Shown here: piece after piece, positions 1 through 5,426 of the stretch
Layout of the letters: the number at the start of each line of letters is the position of its first letter
How positions within the stretch are numbered: the first letter of the stretch is position 1
NCBI GenBank assembly: GCA_028292345.1
Contig: JAQGMN010000400.1
Span: forward strand, 1 to 6,330
Origin: Polaromonas sp.
GTDB taxonomy: Bacteria > Pseudomonadota > Gammaproteobacteria > Burkholderiales > Burkholderiaceae_C
Direction: 5' to 3'
DNA: 6,330 nt
The notes under the pieces: generated by a model
The model's database searches: none
The model's input: only the letters and a program-made list of their open reading frames with translations
What the model was told of the DNA's origin: nothing
Position numbers and translations under genes: made by a program

Positions 1-1725
1 GAAGCCATTGCCAAGCTGCCGATTCCCAAGGTCATGAGCTACCAGCTGGAAACCGACTGCGAGCTGCCCGGCTGGACCAGCGTGAACTTCGTGCGCCCGG
101 CGCACGGGCTGGTCGCGCTGCACGGCAGCACCGTCGTGCCGGTGAAGGCGCTGGGCCTGAAGGCCGGCAACACCACGCACGGCCACCGCTTCGAGGCGGC
201 GGTCGATCCGGTGGTGCTGCGCGACGCCGACAGCTATGCGGTGACGATGGAAATCGACGGGGCGGTGATCGTCAGCTTTGCCCAGCGCAAGGCCGAGATT
301 GCGCGCCAGCTGCAGGATGCGGCCGCCGAATTGGGCGGCGGCGTGCAGCCGATCGAGGACGACGCGCTGCTCGACGAGGTGACGGCGCTGGTCGAGAGGC
401 CCAATGTGCTGGTCTGCGAGTTTGAAAAAGAGTTTCTGGACGTGCCGCAGGAATGCCTGATCCTGACGATGAAGGCGAATCAGAAATACTTCCCACTGCT
501 CGACGCTGGCGGCAAGCTGACGAACCGTTTTCTGGTTGTCAGCAACATCAGCCCGGAAGACGCCAGCGCGGTGATTGGCGGCAACGAGCGGGTCGTGCGA
601 CCGCGCCTAGCCGATGCGAAATTTTTCTTCGACCAGGACCGCAAGAAAACGCTGGCGTCGCGTGTGGCCGGGCTGGACAAGGTGGTTTATCACAACAAGC
701 TGGGTTCGCAGGGCGAACGCGTCCAGCGTGTGCGCGCCATTGCCAAGGCGATCGGCCAGCAGCTTGGTGGCGACGCGCTTGCCGCGCAAGCCGATCAGGC
801 CGCGCTGCTGGCCAAGAGCGATCTGGTCACCGACATGGTGGGCGAGTTCCCGGAACTGCAGGGCACCATGGGCCGCTACTACGCGCTCAACGATGGCTTG
901 CCCGCTGACGTGGCCGATGCGATTGAAGACCATTACAAGCCGCGCTTTGCCGGCGATGAACTGCCGCGCAACCAAATTGGCTTGATCGTCGCGCTGGCCG
1001 ACAAGCTGGAAACGTTGGTTGGCATGTTTAGCATCGGCAATTTGCCGACTGGCGACAAGGATCCGTTTGCGCTGCGACGCCATGCGCTGGGTGTGATCCG
1101 GATGCTGGTAGAAAAAGACTTGCCACTGACACTTGATGTTTTGCTAAAGGTTTCAGCAGTTGAGTTCTGCGCAGGAGTGGAACGGTTTTTTGAAGACGCT
1201 GATGCGCCTAAGTATTTAGAAAGCATCAAGTCTTTTATTTACGACCGCCTCGCCGGCAGCCTGCGCGAGCAGGGTTTCAGCGCGCAGGAAGTCGATTCAG
1301 TCGTCTCCCAAAAGCCCCAGCGCCTGGGCGACGTGGCCCGGCGCCTGTCCGCCGTGCGCGCTTTCTCGGCATTGCCCGAAGCCCCTGCCCTGGCCGCCGC
1401 CAACAAGCGCATCGGCAACATCCTGAAAAAAGCGCAGGAAGTGGACCCGCATGTCAGCGAGCTGCTGCTCAAAGAACCCGCCGAGATCGCCCTGTACGCG
1501 GCGATGCAGGACATCGTTCCTGCTGCCAACGCACAGTTCGATGCCGGCGACTATGCCGCGTCGCTGCAGACCCTGGCCGCCCTGCGCGCCCCGGTCGATG
1601 CCTTCTTCGACGGCGTGATGGTCAATGCGGAAGAACTCGACCTGCGGCTGAACCGCCAGGGCCTCTTGAAAAGCCTGCACGGCGCCATGAACCGGGTGGC
1701 CGACCTGTCGCGACTGGCAGCCTGA
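1..1725 (+). CDS. glyS: Glycyl-tRNA synthetase beta subunit, 5' end missing
   Basis: Beta chain of the bacterial alpha2beta2-type glycyl-tRNA synthetase, which charges tRNA-Gly with glycine in the cytoplasm; its partner GlyQ would be expected just upstream. The frame is open from base 1 (EAIAKLPIPKVM...) and ends at TGA 1723-1725, leaving 574 residues. The family usually has about 690-720, so some 120-150 N-terminal residues lie outside the window; the ATG at 34 is internal. Recognisable family blocks are the RPAHG segment near 100, the KSDLVTDMVGEF / LQGTMGRYYA block at 814-885, the ADKLETLVGMF...GDKDPFALRR block at about 997-1080 (HD-like region), and an AANKRIGNILKKAQ stretch near 1405 leading into the C-terminal DALR-type tRNA-binding domain. 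One internal stretch, about 1111-1240, is unusually AT-rich with rare codons, but the reading frame stays intact and family-like. Identity is very secure from sequence blocks. Confidence 0.97.
   Translation, partial: EAIAKLPIPKVMSYQLETDCELPGWTSVNFVRPAHGLVALHGSTVVPVKALGLKAGNTTHGHRFEAAVDPVVLRDADSYAVTMEIDGAVIVSFAQRKAEIARQLQDAAAELGGGVQPIEDDALLDEVTALVERPNVLVCEFEKEFLDVPQECLILTMKANQKYFPLLDAGGKLTNRFLVVSNISPEDASAVIGGNERVVRPRLADAKFFFDQDRKKTLASRVAGLDKVVYHNKLGSQGERVQRVRAIAKAIGQQLGGDALAAQADQAALLAKSDLVTDMVGEFPELQGTMGRYYALNDGLPADVADAIEDHYKPRFAGDELPRNQIGLIVALADKLETLVGMFSIGNLPTGDKDPFALRRHALGVIRMLVEKDLPLTLDVLLKVSAVEFCAGVERFFEDADAPKYLESIKSFIYDRLAGSLREQGFSAQEVDSVVSQKPQRLGDVARRLSAVRAFSALPEAPALAAANKRIGNILKKAQEVDPHVSELLLKEPAEIALYAAMQDIVPAANAQFDAGDYAASLQTLAALRAPVDAFFDGVMVNAEELDLRLNRQGLLKSLHGAMNRVADLSRLAA
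1111..1240 (+). other. AT-rich, atypical-codon patch inside glyS
   Basis: Counted by hand this stretch is 53 G/C in 130 bases (41%), while the flanking glyS sequence is around 60-68%. It uses codons such as TTA, CTA, GTA, CTT, TCA and GGA that are scarce elsewhere in the gene. The encoded segment, from EKDLPLTLDVLL to KSFIYD, lies between the conserved DPFALRR block and the DRL..LREQGF block, a variable part of GlyS. The frame is uninterrupted. It could be a short recombination tract or relaxed codon selection. Confidence 0.55.
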
Positions 1726-1732
1726 TCCGGCC

Positions 1733-2383
1733 ATGCCTTTCACCGAACCATTGACGAGCAGCGGACCGGGTCCCGCCGACAATGGCTGGACTTCGCAGCG
1801 CACCGCCTGGCTGCTGTTCGGGCCGCCGGCGTTCTTGGTCGCGGTGCGCTGGCTGCTTCAGATGTTGGACGACCGCCAGAACACTGTGCCGGCGCTGCCG
1901 CTGGCGCCGGTGTCCACCACGGCCGGCACGCTGGACCTGCTGTGGCCGGCGGCCCTGGCGCTGGCCTTGCTGGTTGCGGCGGGGCTGGTTATCTACCGGC
2001 TGGGCTGGCGGCGTGTCATGCCGGTGATGGGCGCGGCCTGGCTGCTGCTCTGGCTGGCCGGCAGCGGCGCGCAAGTGCAGCGCCATGTGAACCGGCAGGG
2101 ACTGGTCTGGCAGGGCATGGCGGCCGCAGCGCCTGCGCCGCAGGCCTGGGCACGGGCCCGGGTGGTGACTGCCCAGTTCAAGCCTGCCAGCCTGCGCAGC
2201 CTGGGCGGCACCGAACTGGTGCTGCAGATCGACGGCCTGGCCATTCCGAATCGCTTGCTGATCGACGATGCCCGGGCCGCTTCGCTCAAGCCCGGCGACA
2301 CGCTGGCGCTGCAGCTCGCGCCCGGCCGCTTCAGAGGCCTGTTTGTCACCGGCTGGCAAGTCGCGCCGGCCGCCCATCCTTGA
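1733..2383 (+). CDS. Small three-helix membrane protein, function unknown
   Basis: A 216-residue protein I cannot assign to a named family. Three hydrophobic stretches are visible at about residues 25-45, 68-90 and 94-113. They are followed by a soluble C-terminal region of about 100 residues, which looks beta-rich (for example ELVLQIDGL and LALQLAPGRFRGLFVTGW). There is no clear cleavable signal peptide, and an odd number of helices would place the N and C termini on opposite sides of the membrane. The ATG at 1733 lies 7 nt after the glyS stop and gmhB follows 10 nt downstream, so it is probably co-transcribed and translationally coupled. No good Shine-Dalgarno is seen before 1733; the in-frame ATG at 1826 would remove the first helix and is unlikely. 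G/C-rich third positions and tight packing support a real gene. The neighbourhood (LPS heptose and phospholipid acylation genes) hints at an envelope role, but that is inference only. Confidence 0.8.
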   Translation: MPFTEPLTSSGPGPADNGWTSQRTAWLLFGPPAFLVAVRWLLQMLDDRQNTVPALPLAPVSTTAGTLDLLWPAALALALLVAAGLVIYRLGWRRVMPVMGAAWLLLWLAGSGAQVQRHVNRQGLVWQGMAAAAPAPQAWARARVVTAQFKPASLRSLGGTELVLQIDGLAIPNRLLIDDARAASLKPGDTLALQLAPGRFRGLFVTGWQVAPAAHP

Positions 2384-2393
2384 GAAAAATTGC

Positions 2394-2960
2394 ATGAAAC
2401 TCGTCATCCTCGACCGCGACGGCACCATCAACAGCGACAGCGACGAATTCGTCAAGACGCCCGACGAGTGGCTGCCGCTGCCCGGCGCGCTGGAAGCCAT
2501 TGCGCGGCTCAACCATGCCGGCTGGCATGTGGTGATCGCCTCCAACCAGTCGGGGCTGGGGCGCGGCCTGTTCGACGTGGTGTCGCTCAATGCCATGCAT
2601 GCCAAGATGCAGAAGCTGCTCGCCATGCAGGGCGGGCGGATCGACGCGGTGTTTTTCTGCCCGCACACCGCCGAGGAGCACTGCAGCTGCCGCAAGCCCC
2701 GGTCCGGCCTGTTCGAGCAGATCGGCATGCGTTTCGGCGTTCCGCTCAAGGGCGTCCCGACCGTTGGCGATTCGGTGCGCGACGTGATCGCCGGCGCTGC
2801 GGCCGGCTGCGAGCCGCACCTGGTGCTCACCGGCAAGTCGGAAAAACACCGCGGCATGGCGCCGCCCGAAGGCCTGCCGCCGGGAACGGTGGTGCACCAG
2901 GACCTGTCGGCATTTGCCGACTTCATCCTGGCGCGCACCGCTCCTGCGGCGCCGGTATGA
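2394..2960 (+). CDS. gmhB: D-glycero-beta-D-manno-heptose-1,7-bisphosphate 7-phosphatase
   Basis: A 188-residue HAD-superfamily phosphatase that removes the 7-phosphate from heptose 1,7-bisphosphate in cytoplasmic synthesis of ADP-heptose for the LPS inner core. Visible motifs are the catalytic DRDGT with nucleophile D7 and acid/base D9, SNQSG at 50-54 (HAD motif II), the zinc-binding set C89, H91, C97, C99 followed by R100-K101-P102, and GDSVRD at 125-130 (HAD motif III/IV). The length is typical of GmhB/HisB-N-type enzymes. ATG 2394 is chosen because MKLVILDRDGT is the normal family N-terminus; the open frame runs further upstream but that part overlaps the preceding gene and is not family-like. 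No strong ribosome binding site is seen, and 10 nt separate it from the upstream stop. The last codons and the TGA fall inside a dispersed repeat copy that continues into the gap. A closely related histidinol-phosphatase activity is possible in this fold, but the CxH...CxC knuckle favours GmhB. Confidence 0.93.
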   Translation: MKLVILDRDGTINSDSDEFVKTPDEWLPLPGALEAIARLNHAGWHVVIASNQSGLGRGLFDVVSLNAMHAKMQKLLAMQGGRIDAVFFCPHTAEEHCSCRKPRSGLFEQIGMRFGVPLKGVPTVGDSVRDVIAGAAAGCEPHLVLTGKSEKHRGMAPPEGLPPGTVVHQDLSAFADFILARTAPAAPV

Positions 2961-3001
2961 AAAAGATAGCTGCCAGCGCAGGCGCCACCTGCGCAAAAGG
3001 C
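2954..3001 (-). repeat. Dispersed short repeat, copy 1 (minus orientation)
   Basis: The reverse complement of 2954-3001 aligns without gaps to 3996-4043. The segment 2985-3001 is identical over 17 bases, 2966-3001 matches at 30 of 36, and the whole 48 nt at about 36 of 48 by hand count. The copy starts within the last two sense codons of gmhB, includes its TGA and continues into the intergenic gap. It resembles, from memory, short intergenic repeats common in Comamonadaceae genomes; family identity was not checked. Confidence 0.75.
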
Positions 3002-3042
3002 TTGAAACACTGTGCATCCTGCGCCTGACGCACGCTGGCAGC
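2969..3042 (+). other. Inverted repeats with competing stems in the gmhB-acyltransferase gap
   Basis: The 128-nt gap between gmhB and the acyltransferase gene contains a perfect 10-bp inverted repeat (arms 2969-2978 and 3033-3042, GCTGCCAGCG / CGCTGGCAGC). It also contains a 7-bp hairpin (2976-2982 with 2988-2994, loop 2983-2987). A second complement of the left 7-mer lies at 3018-3024, so mutually exclusive folds are possible. No T-tract follows, so this is not a canonical intrinsic terminator. The left part coincides with repeat copy 1. The rest of the gap, 3043-3088, shows nothing I recognise. Confidence 0.45.
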
Positions 3043-3088
3043 CCCGCACGCCCGACGACCCCTTCCATTCACTGCTGAAACCACCGCC

Positions 3089-3856
3089 ATGCCCCTGATT
3101 CGCTCCCTTTTGCACATGCTGTGGCTGATCCTGACCGTCATTCCGTGGGCGCTGTTCGTGGTGGTTGCGTCGCTGTTCGTCAGCAGCACCACCATGTACT
3201 GGATGTGCGCGCGCTGGCTCAAGCTGTCGGTGGACAGCGGCACCGTGATCCTGGGCATCCAGAACCGCATCACCGGCATGGAAAACCTGCCGACGGGCGA
3301 GAAAAGCGCGGCCGTGCTGCTCTGCAAGCACCAGTCCACCTGGGAAACGCTGACCATGCCGGCGATCATGCCGCACCCGCTGGCCTATGTGTTCAAGAAG
3401 GAACTGCTCTACATCCCTTTCTTCGGCTGGGCCATGGCGCGCATGGACATGATTCACATCGACCGCAGCCAGCGCGCCCAGGCCTTCAGCAAGGTGGTCG
3501 CCCAAGGCAAGCGCCTGATGGCGCAGGGCACCTGGGTGATCATGTTTCCGGAGGGAACGCGCATCAACCGGGGGCAAAAAGGCGTTTACAAGTCGGGCGG
3601 CACCCGCCTGGCCATCGAGACCGGCGCGCCGGTGATCCCGATTGCCGTGACCTCGGCCAAGTGCTGGCCGCGCAAGGCCTTCATCAAGAAGCCCGGCATT
3701 GTCGACATTTCCATCGGCAAGCCGATTCCCAGCGCCGGCCGCAAGCCCGACGAGCTGATGCGCGAGGTCGAAGCCTGGATCGAGGCCGAAATGCGCCGGC
3801 TCGATCCCGAGGCCTATGCCGGCCGCGACGCCGCACCGGCCCGGCCGCGCGCCTAG
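3089..3856 (+). CDS. Lysophospholipid / 1-acylglycerol-3-phosphate acyltransferase (PlsC family)
   Basis: A 255-residue inner-membrane-associated acyltransferase expected to transfer an acyl chain to the sn-2 position of lysophosphatidic acid or a similar lysophospholipid. An N-terminal hydrophobic segment (about residues 8-33) anchors it. PlsC-type motifs appear in order: motif I as KHQSTWE with H81, motif II as MIHIDRS (122-127), motif III as FPEGTR (153-158) and motif IV as VIPIAV (182-187). Motif I is H-X4-E (E86) rather than the usual H-X4-D; I recall this variant from related betaproteobacterial proteins, so it is probably active. The C-terminal tail (from about 235) is Ala/Pro/Arg-rich and likely flexible. 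ATG 3089 precedes the hydrophobic anchor and fits the family; no strong Shine-Dalgarno is visible. The next gene starts 11 nt after its stop, so the two probably share a transcript. The exact acyl acceptor cannot be told from sequence, so I give no symbol, though plsC is the usual label. Confidence 0.9.
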   Translation: MPLIRSLLHMLWLILTVIPWALFVVVASLFVSSTTMYWMCARWLKLSVDSGTVILGIQNRITGMENLPTGEKSAAVLLCKHQSTWETLTMPAIMPHPLAYVFKKELLYIPFFGWAMARMDMIHIDRSQRAQAFSKVVAQGKRLMAQGTWVIMFPEGTRINRGQKGVYKSGGTRLAIETGAPVIPIAVTSAKCWPRKAFIKKPGIVDISIGKPIPSAGRKPDELMREVEAWIEAEMRRLDPEAYAGRDAAPARPRA

Positions 3857-3862
3857 AGGAGG
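3857..3862 (+). promoter_or_regulatory. Strong ribosome binding site for the metallopeptidase GTG start
   Basis: AGGAGG lies directly after the acyltransferase stop and 5 nt before GTG 3868. It is the best Shine-Dalgarno match in the window and decides the start of the next gene in favour of GTG 3868 over the internal ATG at 4030. Confidence 0.8.
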
Positions 3863-3867
3863 CGAGG

Positions 3868-4818
3868 GTGGCTGCCCCGTCGCGTCAACCGGCCGCCACG
3901 GCCCGCAGGCTGGTCCAGTTGGCGCTCGACTTTCTCGCGCCCGAGCCGGACCTGCCACCGGGCGCCAAAAAATTGGCGGATTCAGCATCAAACAGGCCTT
4001 TTGCGCAGGTGGATACTGTGCAGTCAGCTATGGAAATCATAGCAAAGCCGGTTTTGCAGGCGCCAGCGGTTTTTCGGCACCCGCGCGCCACGCGCGAAAT
4101 CGTGCTGGCGGGTCAGTTGGTGGCCTTTGAGGTCAAGCGCCGAAAACGCCGGACCATCGGGTTTTCGGTGGGCCGTGAAGGCCTGGCCGTCAGCGCGCCG
4201 AAATGGGTGCCGCTCCAGGAAATCGACCAGGCCCTGCGGGGCAAGTCGGGCTGGATTGTCAAAAAACTGCATGAAGCACGCGAGCGCCACCGCCAGCAGG
4301 AATTGCAGCGCATCGACTGGCAGGACGGCGCCGTTTTTCCTTTCATGGGCGAGCCGGTGCGGCTGGTGCTGGATGGCCGCCAGGCGCACAGCACCCTTGA
4401 GCGCAATGCCGAAGGGGCGGGCGTCCTGCGTCTCAATCTGCCTGCCGACGCAGCCTCGGTCCGGGTGCAGGCCGTGGTCCAGGCCTGGCTCATGCAGCAG
4501 GCCCTGCCGGTCTTTACCGCCAGGCTGGATTTTTTCGCGCCGCAACTGGGCGTGCAGTGGCGCAAGCTCAGCCTTTCCAGCGCCGCCACCCGCTGGGGCA
4601 GCGCCAGCAGCAGCGGCGCCATCCGGCTGAACTGGCGGCTGATGCACCTGAGCCCGGCCTTGATCGACTATGTGGTGGTGCATGAACTCAGCCACCTCCG
4701 CTTCATGGACCACAGCCCCCGATTCTGGGCCACCGTGGAAGGCGTCCTGCCCGGGCATGCCGCCCTGCGCCGTCAACTGAAAAACGAACTGTTGCCTCAA
4801 AGACAATTACAAAAATAA
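3868..4818 (+). CDS. YgjP-like (DUF45 / M48-type) zinc metallopeptidase
   Basis: A 316-residue predicted cytoplasmic protein of the YgjP/DUF45 family, whose fold resembles zinc proteases; its substrate is unknown. The metal site is HELSH at 272-276 with a downstream H282 in the family pattern HELxHxxxxxHxxxFW (F286, W287). The RWGS block at 242-245 followed by IRLNWRL is also family-typical, and FRHPRATREI (69-78) opens the conserved N-terminal part. GTG 3868 is chosen because AGGAGG sits 5 nt upstream and because the first residues include RLVQLALDF (14-22), which I recall as conserved in Comamonadaceae homologues. The same open frame continues further upstream, but there it overlaps the acyltransferase gene and is spurious. 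Between those blocks, residues about 43-59 are encoded by a copy of a dispersed repeat, so that linker is probably not functional sequence. The alternative ATG 4030 (262 residues) lies within that repeat and has no good binding site. It is probably co-transcribed with the acyltransferase gene. Confidence 0.9.
   Translation: MAAPSRQPAATARRLVQLALDFLAPEPDLPPGAKKLADSASNRPFAQVDTVQSAMEIIAKPVLQAPAVFRHPRATREIVLAGQLVAFEVKRRKRRTIGFSVGREGLAVSAPKWVPLQEIDQALRGKSGWIVKKLHEARERHRQQELQRIDWQDGAVFPFMGEPVRLVLDGRQAHSTLERNAEGAGVLRLNLPADAASVRVQAVVQAWLMQQALPVFTARLDFFAPQLGVQWRKLSLSSAATRWGSASSSGAIRLNWRLMHLSPALIDYVVVHELSHLRFMDHSPRFWATVEGVLPGHAALRRQLKNELLPQRQLQK
3963..3978 (+). other. Small perfect hairpin in the metallopeptidase linker
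   Basis: CGCCAA (3963-3968) and TTGGCG (3973-3978) form a 6-bp stem around an AAAA loop, 17 nt before the repeat copy. It lies in coding sequence (GAKKLA). It may be part of a larger inserted element or chance. Confidence 0.35.
3996..4043 (+). repeat. Dispersed short repeat, copy 2, inside a coding region
   Basis: Matches the reverse complement of 2954-3001 without gaps, with a 17-base identical core at 3996-4012. Its right end carries a perfect 6-bp hairpin (GCTATG 4027-4032, CATAGC 4038-4043, 5-nt loop). The corresponding part of copy 1 has lost most of this pairing. It is translated in frame as residues 43-59 of the metallopeptidase. Its true outer limits may be wider. Confidence 0.75.
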
Positions 4819-4906
4819 ATCAACCGGATTTTGTAAATATTAGAAAATAATGAAACTTTAATAAAATCAAGATACAAGCAAAACTGGCTAAAATTCATCA
4901 TTAACT
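4819..4906 (+). promoter_or_regulatory. AT-rich leader, probable promoter region of the signalling genes
   Basis: This 88-nt gap has 21 G/C (about 24%), in sharp contrast to the GC-rich genes on both sides. TAAAAT at 4889-4894 is a possible -10 box and would place a start near 4901, very close to the first ATG at 4907. TTGTAA at 4831-4836 resembles a -35 box but is not at a proper distance from it. No convincing terminator for the preceding operon is visible. The promoter role is inferred from composition and position only. Confidence 0.45.
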
Positions 4907-5359
4907 ATGGAACCAAGCATGTCCGATAAGCTGATACTTGTTGTAGAAGACAACCCGGACCACCTGGAACTGACGGTGCTGACTCTTGAGGAACTGGGCG
5001 TTGGCGCAGAGATCGCCGTGGCCTGCGACGGCGCCGCGGCGCTCGACTACCTTTTCGGCCAGGGAAAGCATGCCGGTCGCGATGTCCGCAGGCAGCCGTC
5101 CTTCATCCTGCTGGACATGAAGCTGCCCAAGCTGTCGGGGCTTGACGTGCTGCGCAGCGTTCGCAGCAATCCGCTGACCACCTTGGTGCCGGTGATCATG
5201 CTGACCTCGTCCAGCGAACACTCGGACATGGTGGGCTGCTACCAGAGCGGGGCCAACAGCTTCGTGCGCAAGCCCGTCGATTTCGTCGACTTCACCGAAA
5301 AACTGAACCGCCTGCAGGCCTACTGGCTGGGCGTGAATGAGTCACTGGCGGCGGTCTGA
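4907..5359 (+). CDS. Single-domain response regulator (CheY/Rcp1-like receiver)
   Basis: A stand-alone receiver domain of 150 residues with no output domain, so it presumably acts by binding a partner or relaying phosphate. The hallmark residues are present: acidic pair E14-D15, phosphoacceptor D70 in LLDMKLPKLSG, switch T100 in IMLTSSS, and K122 followed by P123. The longer loop before beta-3 (about residues 50-64) and the VRKPVDF ending resemble the Rcp1-like subgroup that often partners phytochrome-type or hybrid kinases. The start is uncertain. ATG 4907 has no Shine-Dalgarno; ATG 4919 (146 residues, MSDKLILVVED) has a weak GGAA 6 nt upstream and gives a more usual receiver N-terminus. It sits 67 nt before a membrane sensor gene and behind an AT-rich leader, which suggests a two-gene signalling unit. 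The partner is inferred from adjacency only. Confidence 0.93.
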   Translation: MEPSMSDKLILVVEDNPDHLELTVLTLEELGVGAEIAVACDGAAALDYLFGQGKHAGRDVRRQPSFILLDMKLPKLSGLDVLRSVRSNPLTTLVPVIMLTSSSEHSDMVGCYQSGANSFVRKPVDFVDFTEKLNRLQAYWLGVNESLAAV

Positions 5360-5426
5360 CGCCTGGCCTCTCGCTGGCGCGCGTCCATGAGCGACGTGAC
5401 GCAGCGGCCGTGCCAACCCATTGCTC

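Noticed and set aside
1..33. glyS as a truncated pseudogene
   Set aside because: The frame is open to base 1 with family-like residues, so the missing N-terminus is due to the window edge.
607..1083. Minus-strand open frame of 158 codons inside glyS
   Set aside because: Antisense to highly conserved GlyS blocks, with no family features of its own.
3121..3867. Upstream extension of the metallopeptidase frame back to 3121
   Set aside because: It overlaps the acyltransferase gene out of frame and reads as His/Arg/Gly-rich nonsense; the AGGAGG plus GTG at 3868 gives a proper start.
1622..3991. A 789-codon open frame on the minus strand
   Set aside because: It lies antisense to four well-supported genes, its translation is low-complexity Arg/Gly/Gln/His-rich without recognisable domains, and long antisense frames are expected in GC-rich coding DNA.
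4828..4848. Possible hairpin (ATTTT / AAAAT) as terminator after the metallopeptidase gene
   Set aside because: Only a 5-bp A-T stem, which is too weak; such pairs are common by chance in AT-rich DNA.
5388..5426. ATG at 5387-5389 (ATGAGCGACGTGACG) as the start of the sensor
   Set aside because: It is in a different frame from the sensor, which has an in-frame stop at 5397-5399, so the sensor cannot start there.
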